Positions 39,780 to 48,734 are shown, counted from the stretch's first letter. The stretch: 64,000 nucleotides of DNA from Pseudonocardia halophobica (GCF_027922425.1 NZ_BSFQ01000008.1:154303-218302); one strand, 5' to 3'. Notes: generated from the letters alone by a model not told the origin. Program-made: numbers and translations.

Positions 39780-41612
39780 ATGGCTGAGCCCGGCGAGCGG
39801 GTGCTGGCGTTGTGGTCCCCGGACTGGCCCGTGACCGCGGCGATGCAGGCCGCGCACGTCCCGGCCCACCGTCCCGCGGCGGTGTTCCTGGCCAACCGCG
39901 TGGTGGCCTGCTCGGCGGGTGCGCGGGCGGCGGGGGTGCGGCGCGGGTTGCGCCGGCGGGACGCCCAGGCGCGGTGCCCCGAGCTCGCCGTCCTGGCCCC
40001 GGACCCGGACCGGGACGCGCGGCTGTTCGAGCCGGTGGTCGTCGCCGTCGAGGAGCTGGCCCCGGGGGTGGAGGTGGTCCGGCCCGGCCTGCTGGCGCTC
40101 CCGGCCAGGGGCCCGGTCGGGTTCTTCGGCGGCGAGCGCGAGGCGGCCGAGCGGTTGATCGACCAGGTCGCCGCGCGCACCGGGGTGGAGTGCCAGACCG
40201 GGTTCGCCGACGGGCTGTTCGCCGCCGTGCTCGCCGCCCGCCGCGGGGTGGGGGTCGAGCCCGGCCGCAGCGCGGAGTTCCTCGCCCCGCTCGGGGTGGA
40301 GGAGCTCGACCGCGAGCCCGACGTCGACCGCTCCGAGCTGGTGGACCTGCTGCGGCGGCTGGGCCTGCGCAGCCTCGGCGCGTTCGGGGCACTGGCCCAG
40401 GCGGACGTCGCCTCCCGGTTCGGCGCCGACGCCGTCCTCGCCCACCGACTCGCCCGCGGCCTGGACCCGCGCCCGCCCGTGCGCCGGTGCCCGCCCGAGG
40501 AGCTCGCCGTCGCGATCGAGCTGGACCCGCCGGTCACGCGGGTCGACGCGGCCGCGTTCGCCGCCCGCTCGCTGGCCGAGCAGCTGCACCACACCCTGGC
40601 CGGGCACGGCCTCTCCTGCACCCGGCTGGGGGTGTGGGCGCGCACCGAGGGCGGGGAGGAGCTGCTGCGGGTCTGGCGCTGCGCCGAGCCGCTCACCCCG
40701 TCCGGGACGGTCGACCGGGTGCGCTGGCAGCTCGACTCGTGGCTGACCCGGGGCGGCTCCGGCGCCGTCGTCGAGCTGCGGCTCACCCCGGAGGAGACGG
40801 TCACCGCGGGGGCGCTGCAGCTCGGCCTGTGGGGCGACGTCGGCGAGGCGGACGAGCGGGCCGGGCGCGCGCTGGTCCGGGTCCAGGCGCTGCTCGGTCC
40901 GGAGTCCGTGGTCACCGCGGTCCTCGCCGGCGGCCGTGACCCGGACGAGCGGGTCCGGTACGTCCCGTGGGGCGACGACCGCGAGCCCGGTTCCCGTGCC
41001 GCCGGGCCCCTCGAGGGCCCGCCCGCCGAGCCGCCGGTCGAGGGGTTCGGTCCGTACCCGGACGGCCCGACGGCCGGGCTGCGGGTGGTCGGCGGCGAAC
41101 CGGTGCCCGTCCTCGACCCGGTCCTCGAACCCGCCCCGCTCCCGCGGGAGACCCCGCGCGGCTTCGCGCCCGACGCCCCCGAGGCCGCGCTCCGGGGCAC
41201 CGCCCCGACCGCGACCCGGGGGCCGGCCGCCCGCAAGCCCGGCCGGTCGCGGCCGATCCGGACCGGCAAGGCCGCGCGGGACCCCGTCCCTGCCTGGCCA
41301 GGCCGTCTCCCGGCGCCGTCGCCGGCGACCGTGCCGGAGGAGCCCATCCCGGTCGAGCTGCACACCGCCGAGGGCAGGCCGGTCGGCCTGCACGAGGCCG
41401 GCATGCTCGCGGCCGACCCGCACCGGCTGCTGCTCACCGGGCACCCGCCGCGCGAGGTCCGGGACTGGGCGGGGCCCTGGCCGGTACGCCGGCGATGGTG
41501 GTCGGCCGACGGCCTCACGGGGTCTCGGCTGCAGGTCGAGCTGGCCGACGGGGTGGCCCTGCTCCTGCTCTACCGGGAGGAGCGGTGGTGGGTCACCGGC
41601 ATCTACGACTGA
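39780..41612 (+). CDS. imuB: ImuB (inactive Y-family polymerase, mutasome hub)
   Basis: A 610-residue Y-family polymerase homologue that lacks the catalytic acidic residues: the palm region reads VGFFGGEREAAERL where active enzymes have an SxDE motif. A beta-clamp-binding motif QLGLWG is at residues 347-352, as expected for ImuB. The region 380-530 is a Pro/Arg-rich linker, and the C-terminus (from about 540, PVELHTAEGRPVGL to RWWVTGIYD) is the conserved end that contacts partners. ATG at 39780 has GGGAGGA 5 bp upstream. It bridges ImuA', DnaE2 and the clamp. Confidence 0.92.
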   Translation: MAEPGERVLALWSPDWPVTAAMQAAHVPAHRPAAVFLANRVVACSAGARAAGVRRGLRRRDAQARCPELAVLAPDPDRDARLFEPVVVAVEELAPGVEVVRPGLLALPARGPVGFFGGEREAAERLIDQVAARTGVECQTGFADGLFAAVLAARRGVGVEPGRSAEFLAPLGVEELDREPDVDRSELVDLLRRLGLRSLGAFGALAQADVASRFGADAVLAHRLARGLDPRPPVRRCPPEELAVAIELDPPVTRVDAAAFAARSLAEQLHHTLAGHGLSCTRLGVWARTEGGEELLRVWRCAEPLTPSGTVDRVRWQLDSWLTRGGSGAVVELRLTPEETVTAGALQLGLWGDVGEADERAGRALVRVQALLGPESVVTAVLAGGRDPDERVRYVPWGDDREPGSRAAGPLEGPPAEPPVEGFGPYPDGPTAGLRVVGGEPVPVLDPVLEPAPLPRETPRGFAPDAPEAALRGTAPTATRGPAARKPGRSRPIRTGKAARDPVPAWPGRLPAPSPATVPEEPIPVELHTAEGRPVGLHEAGMLAADPHRLLLTGHPPREVRDWAGPWPVRRRWWSADGLTGSRLQVELADGVALLLLYREERWWVTGIYD

Positions 41613-41616
41613 CGGC

Positions 41617-41702
41617 GCCACGACCGGCGGCCCCACGACCGGCGGCCCCACGACCGGCGGCCCCACGACCGGCCGCCCGACGACCGGCGGTCCGACGACC
41701 GT
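41617..41702. repeat. 15-bp tandem repeat between convergent genes
   Basis: About six units of a 15-bp repeat with core CCCCACGACCGGC, the last two with substitutions (CCCGACGACCGGC), directly after the imuB stop and before the M28 peptidase stop. Period 15 equals five codons, but the array lies outside both genes. Confidence 0.85.
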
Positions 41703-41716
41703 CCCTGCGACCGCCG

Positions 41717-43162
41717 CTACGACTGCCGCTGGGGCACCCCGGTCAGGTCGAGGGCGAACCGGCCGACCGTGCCCGCGAGGGCGTCGACGTTGCGGTCCAG
41801 CGCCGTGCGGTCGACGTTGGCCGTGGTGTCGCAGGCCTGGTGGTAGCAGGCGTCGTACGGACGGTCCGCCTGGCCGCCCCACTGCTGGGCCTGCTGCGCC
41901 GACTTGCGCTCCTCGGCCCCGGTGAACAGGCCGCCCGAGGGGATGCCGGCGGCGATGAACGGGCCGTAGTCGGAGCGGCCGTCGAAGTCGGTGCCCGACC
42001 CCTGCACGCCCAGGGCCGAGAGCTGCTCGAGCAGCACCTGCTCCACGGCCGCCGAGCCCTCGGGGCCCGGGCCGGCGCCCTGCTTGTCCGAGTCGTCGCC
42101 GTCGTAGACGAGGTAGCCGGCGTTCGGCGAGCCGACCATGTCCAGGTTCACGTACAGCGCGATCTTCTGCCGGTCGGCGGGAGCGAGCCCCTCGACGTAC
42201 CGGGTGGAGCCGACCAGCCCGAGCTCCTCGGCGCCCCACCAGGCGAAGCGGACGGCGTTGGCCACCGGCGGCGTCGGGCCGAGCGCGGTCGCGAGCTCCA
42301 GCAGCGAGGCCGTGCCGGTGCCGTTGTCGTTGATCCCCGGCCCCTCCGGCACCGAGTCGAGGTGCGCCCCGGCCATCACGACCCGGTTCGGGTCGCCGGT
42401 CGTGGTCTGCGTGATCACGTTGCGACTCACGGTGTCCCGCGTGGTGGTGGTCAGCAGCAGGGTGACCGGCGTGCCGCCCTTCGTCGCGAGGTCGGCGCCC
42501 GCGGACGCGGTCACACCCGTGGTCGGCACGGTCTCGGTGGACTCGCCCAGCGTGCCGTCGAGCCGCTCGTTCTCGGTGTTGACCACGACCAGCCCCGCGG
42601 CGCCCGCCCTCTTCGCGTTCTCGGACTTGGCGCCGAAGGGGCAGGTGCCGCGCTTGACCAGCGCGATCGCCCCGGCGGGCATGCCCGCGAAGTCCTCGGC
42701 CTCGCAGCCGGAGGTGGCGTCTTGGGCGACGACGTGCAGCGGCGCGGTCAGCCCGCCCGCCGGGGTGGAGGGGGAGAAGCTCATGACGGTGGACTCGACG
42801 GTGCGGCCCTCGACGGTCAGCCGCTGGTCCTGCACGGAGAAGGCGCGGACGTCGAAGGTCGGGGTGTCCACGGTGAACCCCGCGTCGCGCAGCGTCCGGG
42901 CCACGTAGTCCACGCTGGCGTCGTAGCCGGGGGTGCCGAGGGCGCGGTTGCCGCCGTTCGCGTCGGCGATCTGCTGCAGCCGTTCCAGGTGGGCGAAGGC
43001 GCCGTCGCCGCTCACGGTGGACATGAGCCGGGCGGGCAGGCCCGGATCGGGCGCCACCGCCGTTGCCGACGGTGGTGCGGGTGCGGTGGGCGCCGCGGAA
43101 CACCCCGCGAGCACGAGCGCCGCGAGCCCGGCCACCGTCGCCGCCAGTCGTCGTCCCCGCAT
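41717..43162 (-). CDS. M28 family peptidase lipoprotein with PA domain
   Basis: A 481-residue exported zinc aminopeptidase. Lipobox LVLAGCSA at residues 16-23 makes it a lipoprotein. Early conserved block: ADANGGNRALGTPGYDASVD. A protease-associated (PA) domain occupies about residues 115-260 (AGAIALVKRGTCPFGAKSEN). The M28 catalytic core follows with zinc ligands in MAGAHLDSV, GINDNGTGTAS and WWGAEELGLVGS, later NLDMVGSPNAGY and CYHQACDT. It resembles aminopeptidase Y. ATG at 43162 has GGAGGGGG upstream. Leftward, convergent with imuB. Paralogue of the next gene. Confidence 0.93.
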   Translation of the reverse strand: MRGRRLAATVAGLAALVLAGCSAAPTAPAPPSATAVAPDPGLPARLMSTVSGDGAFAHLERLQQIADANGGNRALGTPGYDASVDYVARTLRDAGFTVDTPTFDVRAFSVQDQRLTVEGRTVESTVMSFSPSTPAGGLTAPLHVVAQDATSGCEAEDFAGMPAGAIALVKRGTCPFGAKSENAKRAGAAGLVVVNTENERLDGTLGESTETVPTTGVTASAGADLATKGGTPVTLLLTTTTRDTVSRNVITQTTTGDPNRVVMAGAHLDSVPEGPGINDNGTGTASLLELATALGPTPPVANAVRFAWWGAEELGLVGSTRYVEGLAPADRQKIALYVNLDMVGSPNAGYLVYDGDDSDKQGAGPGPEGSAAVEQVLLEQLSALGVQGSGTDFDGRSDYGPFIAAGIPSGGLFTGAEERKSAQQAQQWGGQADRPYDACYHQACDTTANVDRTALDRNVDALAGTVGRFALDLTGVPQRQS

Positions 43163-43496
43163 GGCTCCCCCTCCGTCACCGTGTCGTCGCACAGTGTCCG
43201 GCATGGGTGGGGTGCGCGCCGATCACCCCGATCGGGTGGGTCGCCCGGAGCGGTCGGGGTCCACGGGTGCCGCACGGGCGCAGCACAGGTGTTTCTCAGG
43301 TGGTGGGAGTGGACTGATCACAGCATCACGGACGTCGTCGGAGCTGGTGACGGAGCCCCGACGACCGCCGGACGCGTGCGACCGGACGCTGGGGAGCCCC
43401 CGGTACCGCGCCGCCGGCAGGCCCGGATGACGCCGGTCGGGGGCTGGGGAGCGGCCCGGCCGGCGTCGTCCGGCGGACGACCGGGGTGGGCGTCGA
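43163..43496. other. Intergenic region between M28 paralogues
   Basis: 334 bp with no gene I can support. It must hold the promoter of the leftward M28/PA gene near 43163 and any terminator of the second M28 gene near 43496. No repeat or clear hairpin stands out; base composition is like the rest of the window. Confidence 0.4.
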
Positions 43497-44474
43497 TCAC
43501 GTGGTGGAGGTCGCGAGGCTCCCGAGGGTGCCCGCGGCGGCGTCGCCGAAGCGGTCCAGGGCGACGCGGTCGACGTTGGTGAGGGTGTCGCAGGCCGTGT
43601 GGTAGCAGCCGTCGAACACCTGGCCCGCGGTACCGCCCCACTTCGCGGCCTGGTCGGGGGTCTTGACCTGCTCGTCGCCCGCCAGCAGGCCCGCGCTCGG
43701 GATGCCGGCCTTCACGAAGGCCGCGTAGTCCGACCCGTCGTCGAACTCCAGGGTGTCCGGCGCGGCCCCCAGCCCCGTCAGCCGGGCCACGAGGTCACGG
43801 CTGGCCGGCTCGTCGCCCTGCACGAAGTAGCCCGCGTTCGGCGAGGCCGTCATGTCGAGGTTGAGGTAGAGCGCGATCGCGCGGCGGTCGGCCGCGGACA
43901 GCGAGTCGACGTACCCCTGCGAGCCCTCGAAGTCGCGCTCCTCGGCGCCCCAGAACGCGAAGCGGACGGCGCGGCCCACCGGCGGCGAGCCGCCCATCTT
44001 CGTGGCGATCTCCAGCAGGTTCGCCACCCCGGTGCCGTTGTCGTTGATGCCGGGGCCGTCGCGCACCGAGTCCAGGTGGGCACCGGCGAGGACGACCTGG
44101 CCGGGATCCCCGGTGCGGGTCTGCGCGATCACGTTGCGGTGCTGCGCGTCCCGGAAGGTGAACGTCGGGGTGGTGACGTCGAAGCCGGCCCCGCGCAGCA
44201 CCTCGGCGACGTGGTCGACGGCCGCGTCGTAGCCCGGGCGCCCGGTGGCCCGGTTGCCGCCGTGGGCGTCGGCGATCCGCTGCAGCTCGCCGAGCTGGGC
44301 ATACGCTCCGTCGCCGCTGACCTCGGCCACGAGCCCGTCCGCGAAGGCGGACGGCACGGGCGACGGCGACGGGGGCGTGGCGGCGGAACAGGCCACCGCG
44401 AGTCCCGCGAGCAGGGCGGCGAGGCCGGTGCGCACGATCCTGGTGTGTGGCGCCCGGTGGCGGTGGTCGACCAT
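43497..44474 (-). CDS. M28 family peptidase lipoprotein lacking the PA domain
   Basis: A 325-residue close paralogue of the neighbouring M28 gene. Lipobox LAGLAVACSA near residues 20-29. It keeps ADAHGGNRATGRPGYDAAVD, VLAGAHLDSV, GINDNGTGVAN, FWGAEERDFEGS, NLDMTASPNAGY and CYHTACDT, so all M28 zinc-ligand blocks are present. Between the N-terminal block and the catalytic core, the PA domain of about 130 residues is absent, joining directly at FTFRDAQHRNVIAQT. It should be an active exported aminopeptidase with different substrate access. ATG at 44474. Confidence 0.92.
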   Translation of the reverse strand: MVDHRHRAPHTRIVRTGLAALLAGLAVACSAATPPSPSPVPSAFADGLVAEVSGDGAYAQLGELQRIADAHGGNRATGRPGYDAAVDHVAEVLRGAGFDVTTPTFTFRDAQHRNVIAQTRTGDPGQVVLAGAHLDSVRDGPGINDNGTGVANLLEIATKMGGSPPVGRAVRFAFWGAEERDFEGSQGYVDSLSAADRRAIALYLNLDMTASPNAGYFVQGDEPASRDLVARLTGLGAAPDTLEFDDGSDYAAFVKAGIPSAGLLAGDEQVKTPDQAAKWGGTAGQVFDGCYHTACDTLTNVDRVALDRFGDAAAGTLGSLATSTT

Positions 44475-44527
44475 GAGCCTCCGATCGACGGTCCCTCACC
44501 CGGATCATGGGGACCGGACGGTGATCC

Positions 44528-44572
44528 CGCCACTCGAATAGTGGCGTTCACGTCGGCGGCAAGGTCTAGCGT
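44528..44572 (+). promoter_or_regulatory. Promoter and dyad upstream of merR-trx
   Basis: A perfect inverted repeat CGCCACT-CGAAT-AGTGGCG (44528-44546) lies just upstream of a TAGCGT -10 box (44567-44572). MerR proteins bind dyads near the -35 region of their own promoters, so this is a candidate operator. Confidence 0.55.
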
Positions 44573-44595
44573 CGCCGGCGGGAGGGGGACGGACG

Positions 44596-44991
44596 ATGCG
44601 GATCGGCGAGCTGGCGGAGCGGGCCGGGGTGAGCCCCCGGGCGTTGCGGCACTACGAGGAGCTCGGGCTGCTGCCTGCGCGACGGCGGGCGAACGGCTAC
44701 CGCACCTACGGCGAGGAGGACCTGCGGGCGCTCGCCGAGATCCGCGCGTTGGTCGGGCTGGGCCTGTCCCTGGAGGAGACGCGGCCCTTCGTCGAGTGCC
44801 TCCGCGCGGGCCACCCGAGTGGCGCGAGCTGCGCCGACTCGATCGCGGTGTACCGGCTGAAGCTCGCCGAGGTCGACGCGTCCCTGGCCCGGCTCGGTGC
44901 GGTGCGCGCCGAGCTCGAGGCGCAGCTGCGGTCCGCGCTGCGCGAGCGGGCACCGGTACCCCGGTGTGAACTGTCCGTGGAGGAACCGTGA
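44596..44991 (+). CDS. MerR family transcriptional regulator
   Basis: A 131-residue regulator: MerR winged helix with MRIGELAERAGVSPRALRHYEELGLLPARRR at the start (quoted parts: AERAGVSPRALRHYEELG), YRTYGEEDLRALAEIRALVG, and a C-terminal dimerising coiled coil. There is one Cys in the middle (GASCADS) and one near the C-terminus (RCELS), so a thiol or metal sensor is possible but not proven. Its TGA overlaps the thioredoxin GTG by four bases, so both are co-translated. A redox-responsive unit is a reasonable inference. Confidence 0.9.
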   Translation: MRIGELAERAGVSPRALRHYEELGLLPARRRANGYRTYGEEDLRALAEIRALVGLGLSLEETRPFVECLRAGHPSGASCADSIAVYRLKLAEVDASLARLGAVRAELEAQLRSALRERAPVPRCELSVEEP

Positions 44992-45335
44992 TCGAGATCG
45001 TCACCGACGAGACCTTCGAGGCCCGGGTGCTGCGCGCGCCGGGGCCGGTGCTGGTCGACTTCACCGCGACCTGGTGCCCGCCCTGCCGGATGATCAAGCC
45101 CGTGCTGGCCGAGCTCGCGGTCGAGCTGGCGGGGCGGCTGGAGGTCGTCGCGCTCGACGTCGACGACTCCCCGAAGGCCGCGGCCGCGGCCGGGGTGATG
45201 GGCATGCCGACGCTGAGCCTGTACGTCGACGGGCGGGTGGTCACGCAGGTCGTCGGGGCGCGGCCGAAGGCGGCGGTGCGGGCGGCGGTGGAGCCGTTCC
45301 TGCCTGTGGACAACTCCGTCGCGACGGCCCGTTAG
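44988..45335 (+). CDS. Thioredoxin family protein with CPPC active site
   Basis: A 115-residue cytoplasmic thioredoxin-fold protein. The active site is TWCPPCRM (Cys30, Cys33) where classical thioredoxin has CGPC; the cis-Pro is in GVMGMPTLSLY. The CPPC variant changes redox potential and is found in some actinobacterial thioredoxins. It is coupled to MerR. The stop TAG overlaps the LexA box of dnaE2. Confidence 0.9.
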   Translation: MIEIVTDETFEARVLRAPGPVLVDFTATWCPPCRMIKPVLAELAVELAGRLEVVALDVDDSPKAAAAAGVMGMPTLSLYVDGRVVTQVVGARPKAAVRAAVEPFLPVDNSVATAR

Positions 45336-45355
45336 AACGGATGTTCGAGTACGCT
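45333..45355 (+). promoter_or_regulatory. LexA box and -10 of the dnaE2 promoter
   Basis: TAGAAC-GGAT-GTTCGA (45333-45348) matches the actinobacterial SOS box with one deviation, and TACGCT (45350-45355) follows directly. Transcription would start 6-8 bases later, at or next to the dnaE2 ATG (45363), so the mRNA is probably leaderless. The first three bases are also the thioredoxin stop codon. Confidence 0.88.
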
Positions 45356-45362
45356 CCGGGGC

Positions 45363-48300
45363 ATGGGATGGAGCAACCCGGACGTCACCTGGCGGGAGCT
45401 GGAGGCCGCGCTGTCGGGCCGCGTCGGCTCGAGCCTGCGCGGCGGCCCGGAGGCCGACGGCGGCGACTCGCCGGCGTGGTCGCGCAAGCGTGAGCCGTAC
45501 GAACCGCCGCCCGCGCACGCGGGTCCGGTGGAGGAGACCGTCCCGTACGCGGAGCTGCACTGCCACTCCAACTTCAGCTTCCTCGACGGGGCGAGCCATC
45601 CCGAAGAGCTGGTCGAGCGGGCCCACGAGCTCGGCCTCGAGGCGATCGCGCTCACCGACCACGACGGGATGTACGGCGTGGTCCGCTTCGCCGAGGCCGC
45701 GCGCGAGCTGGGCGTGCGCACGGTCTTCGGCGCCGAGCTGAGCCTCGGGCTGCCCGCTCCGCAGAACGGTGTGCCGGACCCGGAGGGCAGCCACCTGCTG
45801 CTGCTCGCGCGCGGCCCGGAGGGCTACGGGGCGCTGTGCCGCACGATCAGCGCCGCGCAGCTGCGCGGGGCGGAGAAGGGCCGCCCGGTGTACGACCCGG
45901 TGGAGGTCGTCGAGGACACCCGCGGCCGGGTCGTCGCGCTCACCGGGTGCCGCAAGGGCACGGTCCAGCAGGCGCTGCGGGCGGGTGGGCCCGCAGCGGC
46001 CGCGGAGGCGCTGCGCGGGCTGGTCGAGCGGTTCGGCCGGGAGAACGTGGCCGTCGAGCTCACCCACCAGGGCCTGCCCACCGACACCGAGCGCAACGAC
46101 CTGCTGGCCGGGCTGGCGGCCGAGGCCGGCGTCCCGACCGTGGCCACCACCGGGGCGCACTACGCCACGGCCGACCGGTTCCCGCTGGCGTCGGCGTTGG
46201 CGGCGGTCCGCGCCCGGCGCAGCCTCGACGAGGCGGACCCCTGGCTGCCCGCCGCCGGCGGGGCGCACCTGCGCGGCGGCGCGGCCATGGCGGCCCGGTT
46301 CGAGCGGCGGTACCCGGGCGCGGTGGGCCGGGCGGCGGAGCTGGGCCGGGAGCTGGCCTTCGAGCTGCAGCTGGTGGCACCGGACCTGCCGCCCTTCGAC
46401 GTGCCGCCGGGGGAGACGGAGGCGACCTGGCTGCGCGCGCTGACCTGGCAGGGCGTCGCGAAGCGGTACGGCAGCCGCGCGGAGAACCGGTTCGCCGCGG
46501 ACATGGTGGCGCACGAGCTGGCGATCATCGAGGCCAAGAACTTCCCGGGCTACTTCCTGATCGTGGCCGACATCGTGGCCTTCTGCCGGCGGGCCGGGAT
46601 CCTCTGCCAGGGCCGGGGCTCGGCCGCGAACTCCGCGGTCTGCTACGCGCTGGGCATCACCAACGTCGACGCGGTGCGCCACGGCCTGCTCTTCGAGCGG
46701 TTCCTCTCCCCGGACCGGGACGGCTACCCGGACATCGACCTCGACATCGAGTCGGGCCGGCGCGAGGAGGTGATCCAGTACGTCTACCAGCGGTACGCGC
46801 GCACGCACGCGGCCCAGGTGGCCAACGTGATCACCTACCGGCCGCGGTCGGCGGTGCGGGACATGGCGAAGGCGCTGGGCTTCTCGCCCGGCCAGCAGGA
46901 CGCGTGGAGCAAGCGGATCGAGCGCTGGACGGGGCTGGACACCGAGACCGTCCCGGAGGACCTGCCCGTGCCGGTGCTGGCCCTGGCCGACCAGCTGCTC
47001 GGCTTCCCGCGGCACCTCGGGATCCACTCCGGCGGCATGGTGATCTGTGACCGGCCGGTGTCCGAGGTCGTGCCGGTGGAGTGGGCGCGGATGGAGGACC
47101 GGACCGTCGTCCAGTGGGACAAGGACGACTGCGCGGCCGCCGGGCTGGTCAAGTTCGACCTGCTCGGGCTGGGGATGCTCACCGCGCTGCACCTGATGAT
47201 GGACCTGGTCGAGGAGCACGAGGGGTACGAGGTCGAGCTGCACGAGCTCGGGGAGAGCGACCCGGCGGTGTACGAGATGCTGCAGCGGGCCGACTCGGTG
47301 GGCGTGTTCCAGGTCGAGTCCCGGGCGCAGATGGCCACACTGCCCCGGCTCAAGCCGCGCGAGTTCTACGACCTGGTCGTCGAGGTGGCGCTGATCCGGC
47401 CCGGGCCGATCCAGGGCGGCTCGGTGCACCCGTACATCCGGCGGCGCAACGGGCTCGAGGAGTGGGAGTACGACCACCCGCTGCTGGCGGGCGCGCTGGA
47501 GAAGACCCTCGGCGTGCCGCTGTTCCAGGAGCAGCTCATGCAGATCGCGGTCGACGTGGCGGGCTTCTCCGCCGCCGACGCGGACGAGCTGCGCCGCGCC
47601 ATGGGGTCCAAGCGCTCCACGGAGAAGATGGAGCGGCTGCGGGAGCGGTTCTTCGCGGGGATGGCGACCCGGGGGATCCCGGACGACGTCGCGGAGACGA
47701 TCTTCCGGAAGATGCTGGCCTTCTCCAACTTCGGTTTCCCGGAGAGCCACTCGATCAGCTTCGCGTCGCTGGTCTACTACAGTTCCTGGTTCAAGCTCTA
47801 CCACCCGGCGGCCTTCTGTGCGGCGCTGCTGAACTCCCAGCCGATGGGCTTCTACTCCCCGCAGTCACTGGTCGCCGACGCCCGGCGGCACGGGGTCCGG
47901 GTCCGCGGGCCGGACGTCAACGTCGGCGGCGCCGCCGCGATCCTCGAGCCGGACGAGGAGAGCGCCGGGGGGCGGGCGATCCGCACCGGGCTGCGCGAGA
48001 TCCGCACGGTCGGCACCGAGCTCGCCGAGGAGATCGAGGCCGAACGGGAGCGCGGGGGCCCGTACCGGGACCTCGCCGACCTGGCCCGCCGGGTGCGGCT
48101 CACCGGGCCGCAGGCGGAGGCGCTGGCCACCGCGGGGGCGTTCGGCTGCTTCGGGATCGAGCGGCGGGCCGCGCTGTGGGCGGCCGGTGTGGTCGCGGCG
48201 GTGCGGCCGGAGCACCTGCCGGGCAGCGCGGTCGGGCTGGCGGCGCCCGCGCTGCCGGGGATGACGGAGGTGGAGGAGACCGTGGCGGACGTCTGGGCCA

Positions 48301-48734
48301 CGGGGGTCTCGCCGGACAGCCATCCGCTGCAGCACCTGCGCACGGAGCTCGAGGGGCTGGGCGCGGTCCGGATCGACCGGCTGGACGAGGTGGCGCGGAG
48401 GGCGGGCGCCGGGGAACGGGCGGACCTGGGCGATCCGTTCGACCCGGACAACCCCCCGCCGCGGGTGCTGGTCGGCGGCCTGGTCACGCACCGGCAGCGG
48501 CCGGCGACGGCCCGCGGGGTCACGTTCGTGAACCTGGAGGACGAGAGCGGGATGCTCAACGTCACCTGCTCGGAGGGGCTGTGGGCGCGCTACCGCACGG
48601 TCGCGCTGGGCAGCGCGGCGTTGCTGGTCCGCGGCCGGCTGGAGCGGAGCCCCGAGGGCGTGCTCAACCTGGTCGCGGACCGGTTGCAGCGGTTGCCGCT
48701 GAAGGTGGCGGTGAAGTCGCGGGACTTCCGGTGA
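45363..48734 (+). CDS. dnaE2: Error-prone DNA polymerase III alpha subunit DnaE2
   Basis: A 1123-residue C-family polymerase for translesion synthesis with ImuA' and ImuB. It begins MGWSNPDVTWRELEAAL, the typical DnaE2 start. PHP domain: AELHCHSNFSFLDG (residues 64-76) and LTDHDGMYGV. Polymerase catalytic aspartates are in PDIDLDIESG (Asp457, 459, 461 region). Further motifs: GRGSAANSAVCYALG, PLFQEQLMQIA, GFPESHSISFASLVYYSSW. C-terminal helix-hairpin-helix and OB-fold parts are present; there is no clamp-binding end motif, consistent with recruitment by ImuB. LexA-controlled. Confidence 0.97.
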   Translation: MGWSNPDVTWRELEAALSGRVGSSLRGGPEADGGDSPAWSRKREPYEPPPAHAGPVEETVPYAELHCHSNFSFLDGASHPEELVERAHELGLEAIALTDHDGMYGVVRFAEAARELGVRTVFGAELSLGLPAPQNGVPDPEGSHLLLLARGPEGYGALCRTISAAQLRGAEKGRPVYDPVEVVEDTRGRVVALTGCRKGTVQQALRAGGPAAAAEALRGLVERFGRENVAVELTHQGLPTDTERNDLLAGLAAEAGVPTVATTGAHYATADRFPLASALAAVRARRSLDEADPWLPAAGGAHLRGGAAMAARFERRYPGAVGRAAELGRELAFELQLVAPDLPPFDVPPGETEATWLRALTWQGVAKRYGSRAENRFAADMVAHELAIIEAKNFPGYFLIVADIVAFCRRAGILCQGRGSAANSAVCYALGITNVDAVRHGLLFERFLSPDRDGYPDIDLDIESGRREEVIQYVYQRYARTHAAQVANVITYRPRSAVRDMAKALGFSPGQQDAWSKRIERWTGLDTETVPEDLPVPVLALADQLLGFPRHLGIHSGGMVICDRPVSEVVPVEWARMEDRTVVQWDKDDCAAAGLVKFDLLGLGMLTALHLMMDLVEEHEGYEVELHELGESDPAVYEMLQRADSVGVFQVESRAQMATLPRLKPREFYDLVVEVALIRPGPIQGGSVHPYIRRRNGLEEWEYDHPLLAGALEKTLGVPLFQEQLMQIAVDVAGFSAADADELRRAMGSKRSTEKMERLRERFFAGMATRGIPDDVAETIFRKMLAFSNFGFPESHSISFASLVYYSSWFKLYHPAAFCAALLNSQPMGFYSPQSLVADARRHGVRVRGPDVNVGGAAAILEPDEESAGGRAIRTGLREIRTVGTELAEEIEAERERGGPYRDLADLARRVRLTGPQAEALATAGAFGCFGIERRAALWAAGVVAAVRPEHLPGSAVGLAAPALPGMTEVEETVADVWATGVSPDSHPLQHLRTELEGLGAVRIDRLDEVARRAGAGERADLGDPFDPDNPPPRVLVGGLVTHRQRPATARGVTFVNLEDESGMLNVTCSEGLWARYRTVALGSAALLVRGRLERSPEGVLNLVADRLQRLPLKVAVKSRDFR

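Noticed and set aside
39717..43103. Very long minus-strand frame (1128 codons) across imuB and the M28 gene
   Set aside because: It is the shadow of two real genes joined through the 15-bp repeat; the real proteins have full motif sets in other frames.
43318..43641. Possible small gene upstream of the second M28 gene end
   Set aside because: It overlaps the M28 coding end in another frame and has shadow-like Arg/Pro composition.
45303..45314. Second DnaA-box match (TGTGGACAA)
   Set aside because: It lies inside the thioredoxin coding sequence and a 9-base match by chance is expected about once in a window of this size.
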